This document shows positions 54,808 to 64,000 of a stretch of DNA of 64,000 bases, in pieces. Numbering within the stretch: the first letter of the stretch is position 1; each line of letters opens with the position of its first letter. The notes beneath the pieces are model-generated. The model was given only the letters and a program-made list of their open reading frames with translations, was not told where the DNA came from and did no database searches. Made by a program: the position numbers and the translations under genes. Origin of the DNA: Pyropia yezoensis (lineage: Eukaryota; Rhodophyta; Bangiophyceae; Bangiales; Bangiaceae); assembly GCA_009829735.1 (NCBI GenBank), contig CM020620.1, positions 22,728,020 to 22,792,019 on the forward strand, written 5' to 3'.

Positions 54808-55722
54808 GTTGCCTTGACGGGATGGGTTTGTTGGCTGAGGGAGGGGGGGGGGGGGAAGCCAGGCAGGAGGGGGGCAAGGGGGGGGGGCCGAGGCGGCGGG
54901 TGCGCGCGACGTGCTGGTGGCAGGGGCGAAGGCGCTACGAAGACTGACGAGGAGCAGACGTGCTCAGATCGGGTGCTCCGTCAGACTATATATACTCTTT
55001 GCGCAGGATCCTGGTCGCGACGAGGCCCGCAGCAGATGCCAATATGGAGTCACTCGCCGTCTGATTGGATGGTTGTTGGATGGTTGGATGATTCTGGACC
55101 TCTCCGCACCGTTCTAAGGGCAGTTCGGGATGATTCTGGACCTTTTCAGATTATTCTGGAGGCTGCTCGGGATGGTTCTGGAAGCGCTCAAGAGAAGGCC
55201 AATCAGAGCTCGCATCGGGCTCTCGCAGCTGTCAGAACCGCTTGTTTGCCTTGAAGGCCTCTCATATCCCGACTCCGGGTGGCCAAGGACTAAGAATCGC
55301 GTTTTTATCGCGGTTATGGTCCCATAGGGCAGCCGGTGCCCACCCCCCTCACGGTCAGCGCAGCGCACTGGGGGGACCCTCCGCACGCTTGGGCTTGCTT
55401 GTACCCGCTACGGCATGTGTCCCAGTCAGCGCTGGACTGTTTGGCGCTGGAGAAGGGGGCACGGCCTGCACAGGGCGGCGTGGCGGTCAGGTGGGGGCGA
55501 ATGCCGCTCCACCCCCGAAAGGTCGAGGATGTTCTCAAGCGGTCACTCGACCCCCCCGGTCCCACCGTCGATGCGTTTGCATATAGGCCCCAGCGGAAGA
55601 GCTCTCGCCGACCGGTGCTGAAGCGCTCGGGTGTGTGTGTGCACGCACGGAACAATTTTTATTTTTCGAACGCGGACAAGGCAGGGATGCGCCCGCCACC
55701 GCCGCGACGCGGGCGTTGGCGG
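54808..55722. other. Promoter side of the split transposase, with subterminal-type repeats
   Basis: TATATATA at about 54,984-54,991 lies about 180 bases upstream of the transposase ATG. From 55,087 to 55,184 the motif GATGATTCTGGACC occurs twice exactly, and variants (GATTATTCTGGAGG, GATGGTTCTGGAAG) follow, as expected for CACTA subterminal repeats. I could not fix the element's terminus. The remainder shows no supported gene. Confidence 0.5.
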
Positions 55723-56778
55723 CTACGCCAGGGCCGCCACCAGCGCGGCGGCAGCGGCGGCTGCAGCGCCCGCCCCTCGTCCCACCTCCCCCACCCATCC
55801 CAACGCCCCATGGAGGGTGGTAGTGGCGCGCTTGGCGGCCGCGGAGGTGCCAGCAGAGGGGGGTGGCCTACCCCCGCCCAGCCGCACTCCCCCATCGTCC
55901 CGGCCCCCGCCAGCACCACCCCCGCACGCCACAGCCGACCCGACGAGCGCAGCCTGCGTGCCGCCGGCCGCCGGCGCCGCCACCCAGCCGATTACCGCCG
56001 GCGCCGCCACCGCCGTCGCGGTGCCGCCCCTTGTTGCCCCGACGGTGGTGTAGGTAGCCACAGCAGCGGGGGGGGGATCAACGCAGCCCGCCCGGCGAAC
56101 CCCCCCACTGCCGCCTCCACCGCTCTGGCCGCCAGCCACCGCGACGGCCGCCGTGGTGCGCGCGGCCTACATGCCGCCGGCCGCGGCCACCGCCCCGCCT
56201 CTGCCCGCCGTCGTCGCCACCTAGACCGCGACGCGGCCGAGCGCGGCCACCCTCGCCACCCAGTCGCCGCCCGCCCCCGCGCCGACGCCCAGCCCGCCCC
56301 CGCCGAATTGCGTGGCGGTGGCCGGCGTGGCGGCTGTGAAGGTGCCTGCGTCGGGGGATGCTCTTCCCCCACAAATCTACCCACCCCCCCTCGCCGCCGC
56401 CACCACCAGCATTTCCCACCCCCGCTGCCACCGTGCCGCCCACCGCGGCCGGCGCAGGGCCAGCCGCCAGCACGGCTGCGTCGCGCCCGAGCGTCGTCGC
56501 GGCCACCGCCGTGCCGCCGCTGAGCCCGTCCGCCATCGCCGCTGCGCTGCGCGTGGCCGCCGCAGCGGGGAGGCCGTACACCTTACGTTCAGCGCCGCCA
56601 GGACGCCCCTCCTTGTCGCCGTACACCGCCATGGCGCCGCCGTCCGCGGCGGCGGCCGCCGCCGCCGCCCGCCGTGTGCGGGGAGCGCGCCGACAGACAC
56701 CGCCCCACCGCGGGCCGCCCCCGTCACCTCGGCGAAGCCTGCCATGTCGTCCGCCGTCACCGTCTTGTCGGCCACCAT
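55723..56778 (-). CDS. Unrecognised Ala/Gly-rich protein in several frame segments
   Basis: The start MVADKTVTADDMAGFAEVTG at 56,778 is a true ATG with varied composition. After about 33 codons the sensible frame moves by one, giving GGAMAVYGDKEGRPGG then ERKVYGLP and GLSGGTAVAATTLGRD, and continues to about 56,360 (GGWVDLWGKSIP). A third segment (MAGGQSGGGGSGG at 56,139 to a stop at 55,723) is Ala/Gly/Thr-rich. The pieces could be exons or fragments of one low-complexity gene with sequence errors. No domain is recognised, so both boundaries and coding status are uncertain. Confidence 0.35.
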
Positions 56779-56819
56779 CGGTGCCGTTTTGACGGCGGCG
56801 CCAGCCTAGTAGGACTAAC

Positions 56820-57830
56820 CTACAACACTGTAGAGACCACCATGCAGTCGGCCTCTGTACAATGTGAGATGTGGAAACCACAGCATCGCGGATCTCCCAC
56901 TTCCTTCGCAAGAGCTCGCGAAGGTAGTGTGCGGATTCGCGAAGGTACATCAGCCAATGGGATGTGTGCTCAAGAGGTGTCTATTGAGGGTGTTTCTGGG
57001 AAAAGAGATGTGTCTGTGATTGGCCCCCGGTTCTTCAAGGTGGTTGTCAGACGTGCTCCAACTAAATTTAGGCTATGAGTTGCCACCGCCGTCCCCGCCA
57101 CCTCCAACCCCCCCCTGGCGCACTTCATACCTGGTTTATTCGTGTGGGCCAATTCCAGTATCCAGAGTCCCCCGCAAGCCACCCCCGCGCTGAAACACGC
57201 GCTTCCAGCTTCCCTGCGCTGCAAATGCACTTCCCACTTACCCCTCATAGTAGCTGTACACTCGCCTCTGTTGTTTCCGGATGCACGCTCCGCGCGGCGC
57301 CAATAACGCTGGTCGTGGAAGACCTTAGACAGGCGGGCCGAGAAGGACCTCTAGAGAGACCGTAGCCAGGCGGCCTGAATGGGCGCTGCCGCGCCGGAAC
57401 AGTTTAATAATAAATTATCTGTATGCTGATCACCGGTCCCGCCGTAGCTTGGGGGGCCTAAAGGTCCTGGAAGACCGTAGCCAGGCGGAAGGAGGGCGAA
57501 GGGGGCGGAGCAGATGACGGATGGAGGAGTTGGGGCGAAGCTGGTGAGAGGGGCCTGGGGAGGGCAGCAGTACGCGAGCATTGGCGGCGACCTCGCCCTG
57601 TTGGCCAGCAGACGCTGACGCCACGATACCAGGAGGTTGTATCGGATAGGGGTGGGGACAGAGACCAGGCGCTGGGCTGCCCGTTCGCAGCATCAAGTAC
57701 ATATGTACTGGGCGGAGAGAACCATGCATAAGTTCAGATCCACACAATTTGCCTTCGGCCTCGCGAGGCTGCGGTTCCTTCGCGAACGCTCGCGAAACTG
57801 TGGTTTCTCTGGTTGACAATGTATGTATCT
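56820..57830. mobile_element. Candidate 1-kb non-autonomous element with imperfect inverted ends
   Basis: GAAACCACAGCATCGCGG near 56,874 is mirrored on the opposite strand near 57,800 by GAAACCACAGTTTCGCGAGC. Both sides also carry CCTTCGC/GCGAAGG hairpin motifs. The interior has GACCGTAGCCAGGCGG twice (near 57,358 and 57,473). Similarity of the ends is only about 70% and no target duplication was found. Confidence 0.35.
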
Positions 57831-60083
57831 AAACATGTAAGAGCCGATTCTCTCCGCAGCAATGACGTAAACGCGAGTCCTGGGTGCACAATCAAGCGAC
57901 CAGCTCGCTTCTGGCGCAGATAACGACAGACATCAACAGGCGGAGGTGGTCTACAAAAAAAGAAAACTGGGCGCATGATTGCGCTACATGAGCATGTCAT
58001 TTTCACTTTTTAGATGCACTTCTTCCTGCTGGATAGGTACATACGTGCACTCAAGCCGCAGAAGGCGAGCAGAAAGACGGCAAGACCGCTGCACGCGAAC
58101 AACAAGAGTTTGCTTTCGCGCACGTTAATCGTGCTTCCAACCACGAATCCTGCAGTACGGGTATGTACAGGACATGTCTGGCAAGGAGAGCCGACGTCTC
58201 AGCCAATGAATCGCCACAGTGACCAGGATTGTCTTGCTCAAGCACTTGAATCGTGGGCTTTCTGTGTCCCTCGGGCGACAAGAAGGTCGCAAAAGCCATG
58301 CATTTTGTCTGCATGAACAGGGCACCAAAAGTCCGTATCATGCGACGTCGTGCTGATGATCACGCTAACGCCGAGTCTTCAGCATCCTACAAGACTCTGC
58401 AAAACACTGTTTGCAGCCGATTCGGACGACTTGAAGTACTCGTTGGAAGGACCCAGCGCTGTTCCAAGTTGGAACTCCCTCACCCCTAGTTAAGACGGCT
58501 GTTGCCGGGCATCCTGGGTTTTCAGGGCCGCGCCCCTTCCGCATTGGCTGAGCACGTTCAATTCGATCCGGCGCTGAAGCAATTCTGGCACCGCATTGGT
58601 CCAACCACAGTCTGTCAGGTTTTTTCTTTTTACTTCTGCATAAAGCACCACACAATCATTGAAAAGTGCACACGTGGTCGCCATAGCCCTCGTTGCAGCC
58701 GTCTGTGGGAGGTCAGATGGGAGACATTGGAGAACAGTTCATGCCGGGGAGTCGCGACTCGTCGAAAAATCGCTGCACGGACCACACACTGTCTTCATCG
58801 TGTCGCGGTGCAAGCCCCTCCCGCCTCGCCGCGACCGCCGCCGGCCCACCCCACCCCCTCCATCACTCACACCCCCTGGCCCTATCCCCGTTAGCTCAGT
58901 AATCGTTAAAGTAAAAAACGATATCACTCGTCACCGCATCCCGTACCAGGAAGGTCAAAAAGGGGGGGGGTTGGTGCTGGCGGTGTCACTGAGCGTCTGG
59001 GGGGGCTGCGGTCCCCCCACGACGCCCCCCAAGCCACATCCGGTGCCGGTGGAAGCACGTTAAAAAGGGGGGAGCTCGGCGCTGGGGGCGTCACAGAGCA
59101 TCCTGGGGGGGTCCGGTCCCCCCGCGCCCAACCCACATCAGACGCCGACGGCGCCGGCAGTGGCTCACGCGACCGCGGCGCATGCCTGCGACGGGAGCCT
59201 CCCCGCGCATGCCCCCCAGGCGCCTCCCAGAGACGCGGAGGAATTCCGTATACGAACACCTCCGGGATACGCGGGGCGACGAGAGGGGGGCTCTCGTCGC
59301 CCGACAGGGTCGAAGGGGTCGGGGGGGGGCTCGGGGGGGTCCGAGGGGGGCTTGGGGGGGTCGGCGCCGCAGTGGCGCGGCGAGGCAGCTAAAGCTTGGT
59401 GCTGCAAAGAAAGAAAATTGAGAGTTATTATCCACATCAGTGACTGCCCGATAACTCTGTCCCACGATAAGAGAAAGGAAGAGAAACACAAGCTACACGC
59501 TACATGTACGAGCCCAGACGGAGACGCACCTCGTACAACGCTCGGCGCCAGCGCTGCGGTGGTTTGACTGCGCCATTCTGCGCACGCGACCACGCACTGG
59601 GCGGAGGGCAGGGGGAACTCTGAAAGAGTGGACAGGGACAGGGGGGGGTGGAGAGAGGGAAAAAGCACAAAGAGAGGGGAAAGGGACATGGGGGGGAGGA
59701 GCGACAGCTACCAGGTCGGCACGACTGGGCAGGGTGCGGCAGCTTGGAAAATGTCTGGCGTGGAAGAGGCAGTGGGCGACGCAACTGAGTGGGAAACAAT
59801 CTACTTGATACATAAGTTCTTTCCCTGCGGAAATCCTAGAGTATCATTGATGGAATCAGGCCGGCCGACGAATGTACTTCGGGAGTTTGACGACAGTTCG
59901 ATTACTGTCGCACCCCGTCTTCAAGTCAACATTGTGACCTGCTTGCCCTCCCCTCTGCGGGAGAGTCCAAAGTGCTCACCGAGCGACCGGTGCAGCTGTT
60001 CAACGGGCGCCCCAGCCCAGCGCACATCCGACATGGCGCCTTGCATACAAGGTCACTCTCGGTACGTCTCTTCCGTTTATCTC
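57831..60083. other. Mixed intergenic region, no supported gene
   Basis: Balanced-composition frames of 60-100 codons occur on the minus strand (58,051-58,341 and 58,490-58,684) but show no domain. They may be transposon debris. G-rich low-complexity sequence occupies 58.95-59.4 kb. No RNA gene was seen. Confidence 0.45.
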
Positions 60084-63013
60084 TTACAACAATCTTTGCG
60101 CGTACGCTAAGCTCGCGAGAAAAACAGACGTAGTCCGGAGGCTCTCTTTGTAGACGGACGATGCCCACCGCGATCCATCATGAATGCTCTTTTCCAACAT
60201 GGCGTCGCTGTGCAGCAGACCTTCCTTGTTCTCGCGGAGCCGCTTGTCGCCGGTCTTGGTCGCCAACCTCGCTCCAGGCTTCGCGGGCCTTCTCCTGGTA
60301 GCACTCTTTGGTCTCCAGTCTCCAGCCTCTCTCGCCAGCGCTTTTTCCCGCACCAGCTTGGCCGCCGACTGAAGCTCAGTCTCGGCAGTGTACTTGTTCG
60401 CGTTCTGATTGTAGTGGCCATGCCGCGCCTCAATGGCCTGCTCACCGTAGAGCCCAAGACTTCTAAACCGCTCCAGGAAGTCAGGTGCATGGTAGAGGAG
60501 GATGTGCATCTTAGGAGAAACGTTAAACCACGGAAACTTGTTCTTGAGCCAGGTCACGAGGGCGGTCGTGTTGGAGCGAAAGGCCTTGATCTCCTCCTCA
60601 TCGATAGTGTCCGCTCGGTTCAGTGTCCTCCTCACCTTGTCCCACGGATCCCAAACCATCTTGACCGCCCTGTAGTCGGCGTCAGGAACCACTCCCAGGA
60701 GCGTGTGCCCCACAACATCCCTTCTTGCCGCGATGGTGTGGCAGTCCTTGCCGATGAAGATGCCCCCGTGGTACGGTGAAGGTTGAACTCGTACAGACCG
60801 CCTCAACGTCTCGGCAAGTCCCTTGGCGTAGGTCTTGCGTACCTCTGGGCTCGTGCACATGATCACAAGCTCAACGCAGAGTCGCAGAAAGCGCATGTTT
60901 GCTCCCAGAGTAAGGTGCAGGGGAATAGGCACAATCTGCCGCGGGTCCCCTTTCAGCAGGGGAAGCCGTTCAATCGAGAGGTGCTTCGATACAGGCTGCT
61001 CACTGGGCAGCGGTCCTGGACGCACGTGGGCCGCCTCCATGGAGAGAACATGGGAATGCGACCTCAGGTGCCGGGCGCCCGTCACGTCTTGTAGAGTGCC
61101 GTACTTGGCGTCAAGAGCAGCGTTTGTTGCGCTTGGAGCCCTTGTGCTGCAGCACCAGAGGCAGGGCATCGTCGCACTTGGCCCTTTGTGCCCATGCACA
61201 GTACACAGGGCATCGTAGTCACCCGCGTTGAAGAGATGCACGGCTCGCCAACTACCGCCAGCCAGGACACCATCCCTAAGCAGCAACTCAATCTGCGGCA
61301 GGTGACCGGCCAGCATAGGCAACACCTGCTCATGCTTGTCTTTGCTGGCAGGGCAGACAGCCACCAGAATCGTGTTTTCAAGCTTGTTCGGCTTGCGCTG
61401 GTTGATGATGGAAGCTACGATCTTGACGGAGCTGGTATCACCGCCCTTGTCGTGACCGAGCGTCACTTGGACGTCCTTCACTTGCGGAGGATGGATGACG
61501 GCCCATGGGCTGCCAGAGTCCGCTGCTGGGACAACGTAGTCGTCTGTCTGCGCAATTGGCCGAGCCTCCTTGTCATGAAGAAGCCGCTCAACGAAAGAGC
61601 CAGAATCCCACAACGCAGCCACCTTCTCCTGCACGGCGTCGCGGAGACCCGCCAGATGGGCACCCGTGCTATTCACCACCACCCTCTTTGACTCCAAGCC
61701 CTCAAGGCGGCGCCGCTTCGCGCGAAGAGCAGGTAGACTCGCCATGCCGCTCTCAGCAGCACCGAAGCCGCTTCGGATTTTGTCGTACTGGGACGAGCTA
61801 ACCCCAACCGTTGCGATCATCCGCACCTGCTCCTCCACTGACCACCGACAAGGCGTCCGTGGCTGCTTCCCCTTGCGCGACTTGGGGGACAAAGAGGTGC
61901 CGTCAACCCCAGTCGCGCCAAGCACTTGCCGGCCAAACGCCAGGCGCTGGTTCTCTTGGCGCTTGTTGACCTCGGCCTTTTGGGCGACAGGGATGCGTAC
62001 GTAATGCACCACGCGACCGAGCTTTCGCTTGATCCACATCTCAGATGGAGTTGTGCGCAGCAATACCGTGTCCACAATTAATTGCAGATTAGGTCCATTC
62101 GCGTCATTCCAAAAGTTCCCGGCCCGTATTTTCCGAAGAAATTCCGTGACCATGCGGGACCCGTCCGGTTCGCCCTGATCCACCGCTAAGGCATTAGCGT
62201 CCGGCATCGGAGCGGGTAGAGTCGCAAGAGCGGCGGCCAGCTCCTCGCGGAGCTTAACTGCCGCCGCGCGCTCAAGCGCCAGCAGGCGCTCGGCGCGCAC
62301 CACGCGCTCCTGAAAGTTTTTCGAACTAACTGCCGAAAGAGGACAGGCGGGGCATGAGCCAGGGGAAGAGGATTCGGAAAGGGGGGGTTCGGGGGAAGGG
62401 GGGGGGTCAGGGGAGTGGGCAGAGGTTGGGAAGGGGGGGGAGTGGGAGGAGGGGGGGAATAGGGGGAGGGAAGGGGATGGGGGGCGGGTGGTGGGTTGGG
62501 GATGGGGGGGGGGTAGGGGGAGGAGGGCAAATCATTGCTCCTTGACATTGGTTGAGAGGAAGTGGGGAGGTATGGTGCCCGCCTTACTTGGCGGTAGCAC
62601 CGGTCGCATACCCCGTGGGTAAGGCCGTGGCCATCCGGCCCCAGGTTTGTCTTGCAGAACCTCGCGGGCAGCGCGGCCACCGCCCGACCAGCGGCCGTCT
62701 CCGCAGCCTCAGGCAGTTGCCTCCATTTTTTGAGGCCAACCCCCCGCTTGAGGAACACCCCGCCGCAGGGGGTGCAGAAGAACGCGAGCACCTTCTTAGA
62801 AAAGACATTCTTTATCTCAAGAAGGGACAAGCTGCAAAACGACACGATAAAAGCAAGAGAAAAAGACCGTGTCCACGTCAGTGCCAGGACATTACCCAGA
62901 GCAGTAAAGCAGTATGGCCACCAGACGGAAAGCGGCACGCAAAAAAAAAAATGCATGGTGCAAGGAACCACTCACCTTATCGCTCGACCACTCACGGCGC
63001 TCGGCTCACCCAT
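60084..63013 (-). CDS. Three-exon transposase-like protein, family unassigned
   Basis: Proposed exons are 63,013-62,976 (MGEPSAVSGRAI plus two bases), 62,831-62,588 and 62,309-60,084. The introns begin GTGAGT and GTAAGG and end TTTTGCAG and CTTTCAG, and the phases join to one 835-codon frame. Exon 2 encodes a probable zinc ribbon (FFCTPCGG, then FCKTNLGPDGHGLTHGVCDR). Exon 3 has balanced composition over 740 residues, with a second Cys motif (PCLWCCSTRA), IVPIPLHLTLGANMRFL and, near the end, HILLYHAPDFLERF then GLYGEQAIEARHGHYN. Late H/E-rich blocks of this kind occur in uncharacterised transposon-derived proteins of invertebrates and algae, but I cannot name the superfamily. No terminal inverted repeats were found, so a domesticated gene is possible. 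Confidence 0.7.
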
Positions 63014-63856
63014 CCGGCGATGCCACAGCCGCACAGTCAGGGGGAGGAGTAAATGCAGGGTGATCGGTCAGGTGGAGTGGGGACGGCAGGGTGAGCGGTG
63101 AGGGGGTAGAGATAAAAATAGCGCCGCGGCCGGGGTGGTCGACCACCGGTCGCAGACCCTGGGTGCTATGGGGACGTGGATGCGCAAGAACTGGGCGCGG
63201 AAGACGCCGGTGCGACGCATCCCCCTCTCATGGGCTCTGTGGGGCGGTGACCAAAAATTGGGGGCACGAAAGTGCCCCCCATTTTTGCTCCAGCCAGTGG
63301 CAGGCCTCCACGTCTGCTGGAAAGATTGGTGTAAACAAAAGCCAGGATGCCCACCTTAACTAGGGGTGCCCTAAACCCATGTCCTAGCTGAAAATCCTTG
63401 GCCTCGGGCAAAACGTGTGCCTCGCTGGCCAACCCAAACGGATAGTTATGGAAGTGACCGAGGCGGCGCGTGGAACGCGCGGCACCTCGCTGTCCCGGCG
63501 GCATGGCGGTGAACCGACCAATCAGGTGAGTCCAGCTTAATCCCTCGCCCGGGCCGTGGCGTGGGTGCCCGTCGTCTTGGATGCTGGCGCCGGTGCAGCA
63601 CGCGCGCATAAAAGCGTCGCCGCGGTCGCGGTCGTAGGGCGCACCTTCTGCCGGCTCGCTTCGTCCCCCTTCCCCCCACACGGTTCTCGTTTGTGTGTCG
63701 ACCCACGCGCACACGCCCTCTCACGCCTGTACCAGTCAAGCGGCCGAGGCATCCGCCTCTTCTCGACGCCCGCCTTCGCCGGCGCTGCTGGCCCGTGCGC
63801 GCCGCTCGGCGCGCCCGCACACGGCCACCCCCGGCTAGACGCGCCCACCCGCCGCC
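63014..63856. other. Intergenic between divergent genes
   Basis: Shared upstream region of the three-exon gene (minus) and the PB1 gene (plus). It holds one strong hairpin at 63,253-63,286. No supported gene; frames near 63.5-63.85 kb are Arg/Ala shadows. Confidence 0.55.
63253..63286. repeat. Long stem-loop
   Basis: AAAAATTGGGGGCAC, a GAAA loop, then GTGCCCCCCATTTTT. The stem is about 15 bp with one mismatch. It could be a small foldback remnant or a transcript-end structure. Confidence 0.7.
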
Positions 63857-64000
63857 ATGGCGCTGCGCGTCAAGGCCGCCTATGATGGCACCATCCGCCG
63901 GCTGTCTGTTGCTTCCAATGACTGTGACGGCCTGCGCGCCGAGGTAGTTGCCGCCTTTGGCCTCCCCACCGCCTCGGCGGTGGCGTTTACGTGGCTGGAC
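63857..64000 (+). CDS. PB1-domain protein, NBR1/p62-like, N-terminal 48 codons only
   Basis: Starts at an ATG in an excellent context (GCCGCCATGG) and is cut off by the window edge. The residues MALRVKAAYDGTIRRLSV, then LRAEVVAAFGL and FTWLD, fit the first half of a PB1 domain: a basic beta-hairpin, a helix, and the start of the acidic loop. A PB1 domain at the extreme N-terminus with a basic IRRLSV strand is typical of plant-type NBR1/p62 selective-autophagy receptors. PB1 domains also start some kinases and transcription factors, so the family is provisional. The visible part contains the Lys/Arg face used for front-to-back polymerisation. Confidence 0.65.
   Translation, partial: MALRVKAAYDGTIRRLSVASNDCDGLRAEVVAAFGLPTASAVAFTWLD

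Noticed and set aside
59628..60110. 160-codon plus-strand frame
   Set aside because: It has no recognisable domain and its end overlaps the 3' end of the minus-strand transposase-like gene. I could not separate it from chance.

Overview
The window looks like nuclear DNA of a GC-rich, intron-poor alga, and a bangiophyte red alga of the Porphyra/Pyropia type is my best guess. Host genes are extremely GC-rich, use Ala/Gly/Pro runs, and are mostly single-exon (for example a HEATR6-like gene of about 1,290 codons). They encode eukaryote-only functions: the spliceosomal protein U2A', a plant-type glycine-rich-domain protein, a DDT-domain chromatin protein and a PB1-domain protein. The species call is inference; no rRNA, tRNA or organellar gene was found to confirm it.

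Left part (1-19 kb): mostly host genes. A small secreted Cys-containing protein (minus) is followed by a type I membrane protein with a periplasmic-binding-protein fold that may be a cobalamin-acquisition (CBA1-like) protein (plus). It converges on U2A' (minus). Then come a GRDP/DUF1399 protein (minus) and a large DDT-domain protein (minus). Several of these genes change reading frame inside long C/G homopolymers or simple repeats, so many breaks may be sequence errors.

Middle (19-34 kb): lower-GC, repeat-derived DNA. It holds nested inverted-repeat elements of about 2.2 and 1.1 kb, and a decayed Ty3/gypsy element (A) with LTR, primer-binding site, gag, a -1 slippery heptamer and pol. A foldback palindrome of 0.8 kb and an inverted partial relative (A') follow. 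Next are a 115-bp hairpin MITE and the HEATR6-like gene (35.8-39.7 kb).

Right part (40-64 kb): a tnp2/CACTA-type transposase gene is split by a young chromovirus (element B, 41,739-52,068; 5-bp target duplication GACGT; near-identical 642-bp LTRs). B carries gag, pol with a chromodomain, and on the opposite strand between pol and the 3' LTR an unrecognised reading frame of about 600 codons. B is also densely packed with short perfect stem-loops along its whole length, coding regions included. These two traits are the strongest candidates here for something undescribed. A two-exon gene downstream of the transposase may be the CACTA accessory gene. Further right lie an unresolved Ala/Gly-rich gene, a three-exon transposase-like gene of about 835 codons with clean GT-AG introns, and the first 48 codons of a PB1-domain protein running off the end.
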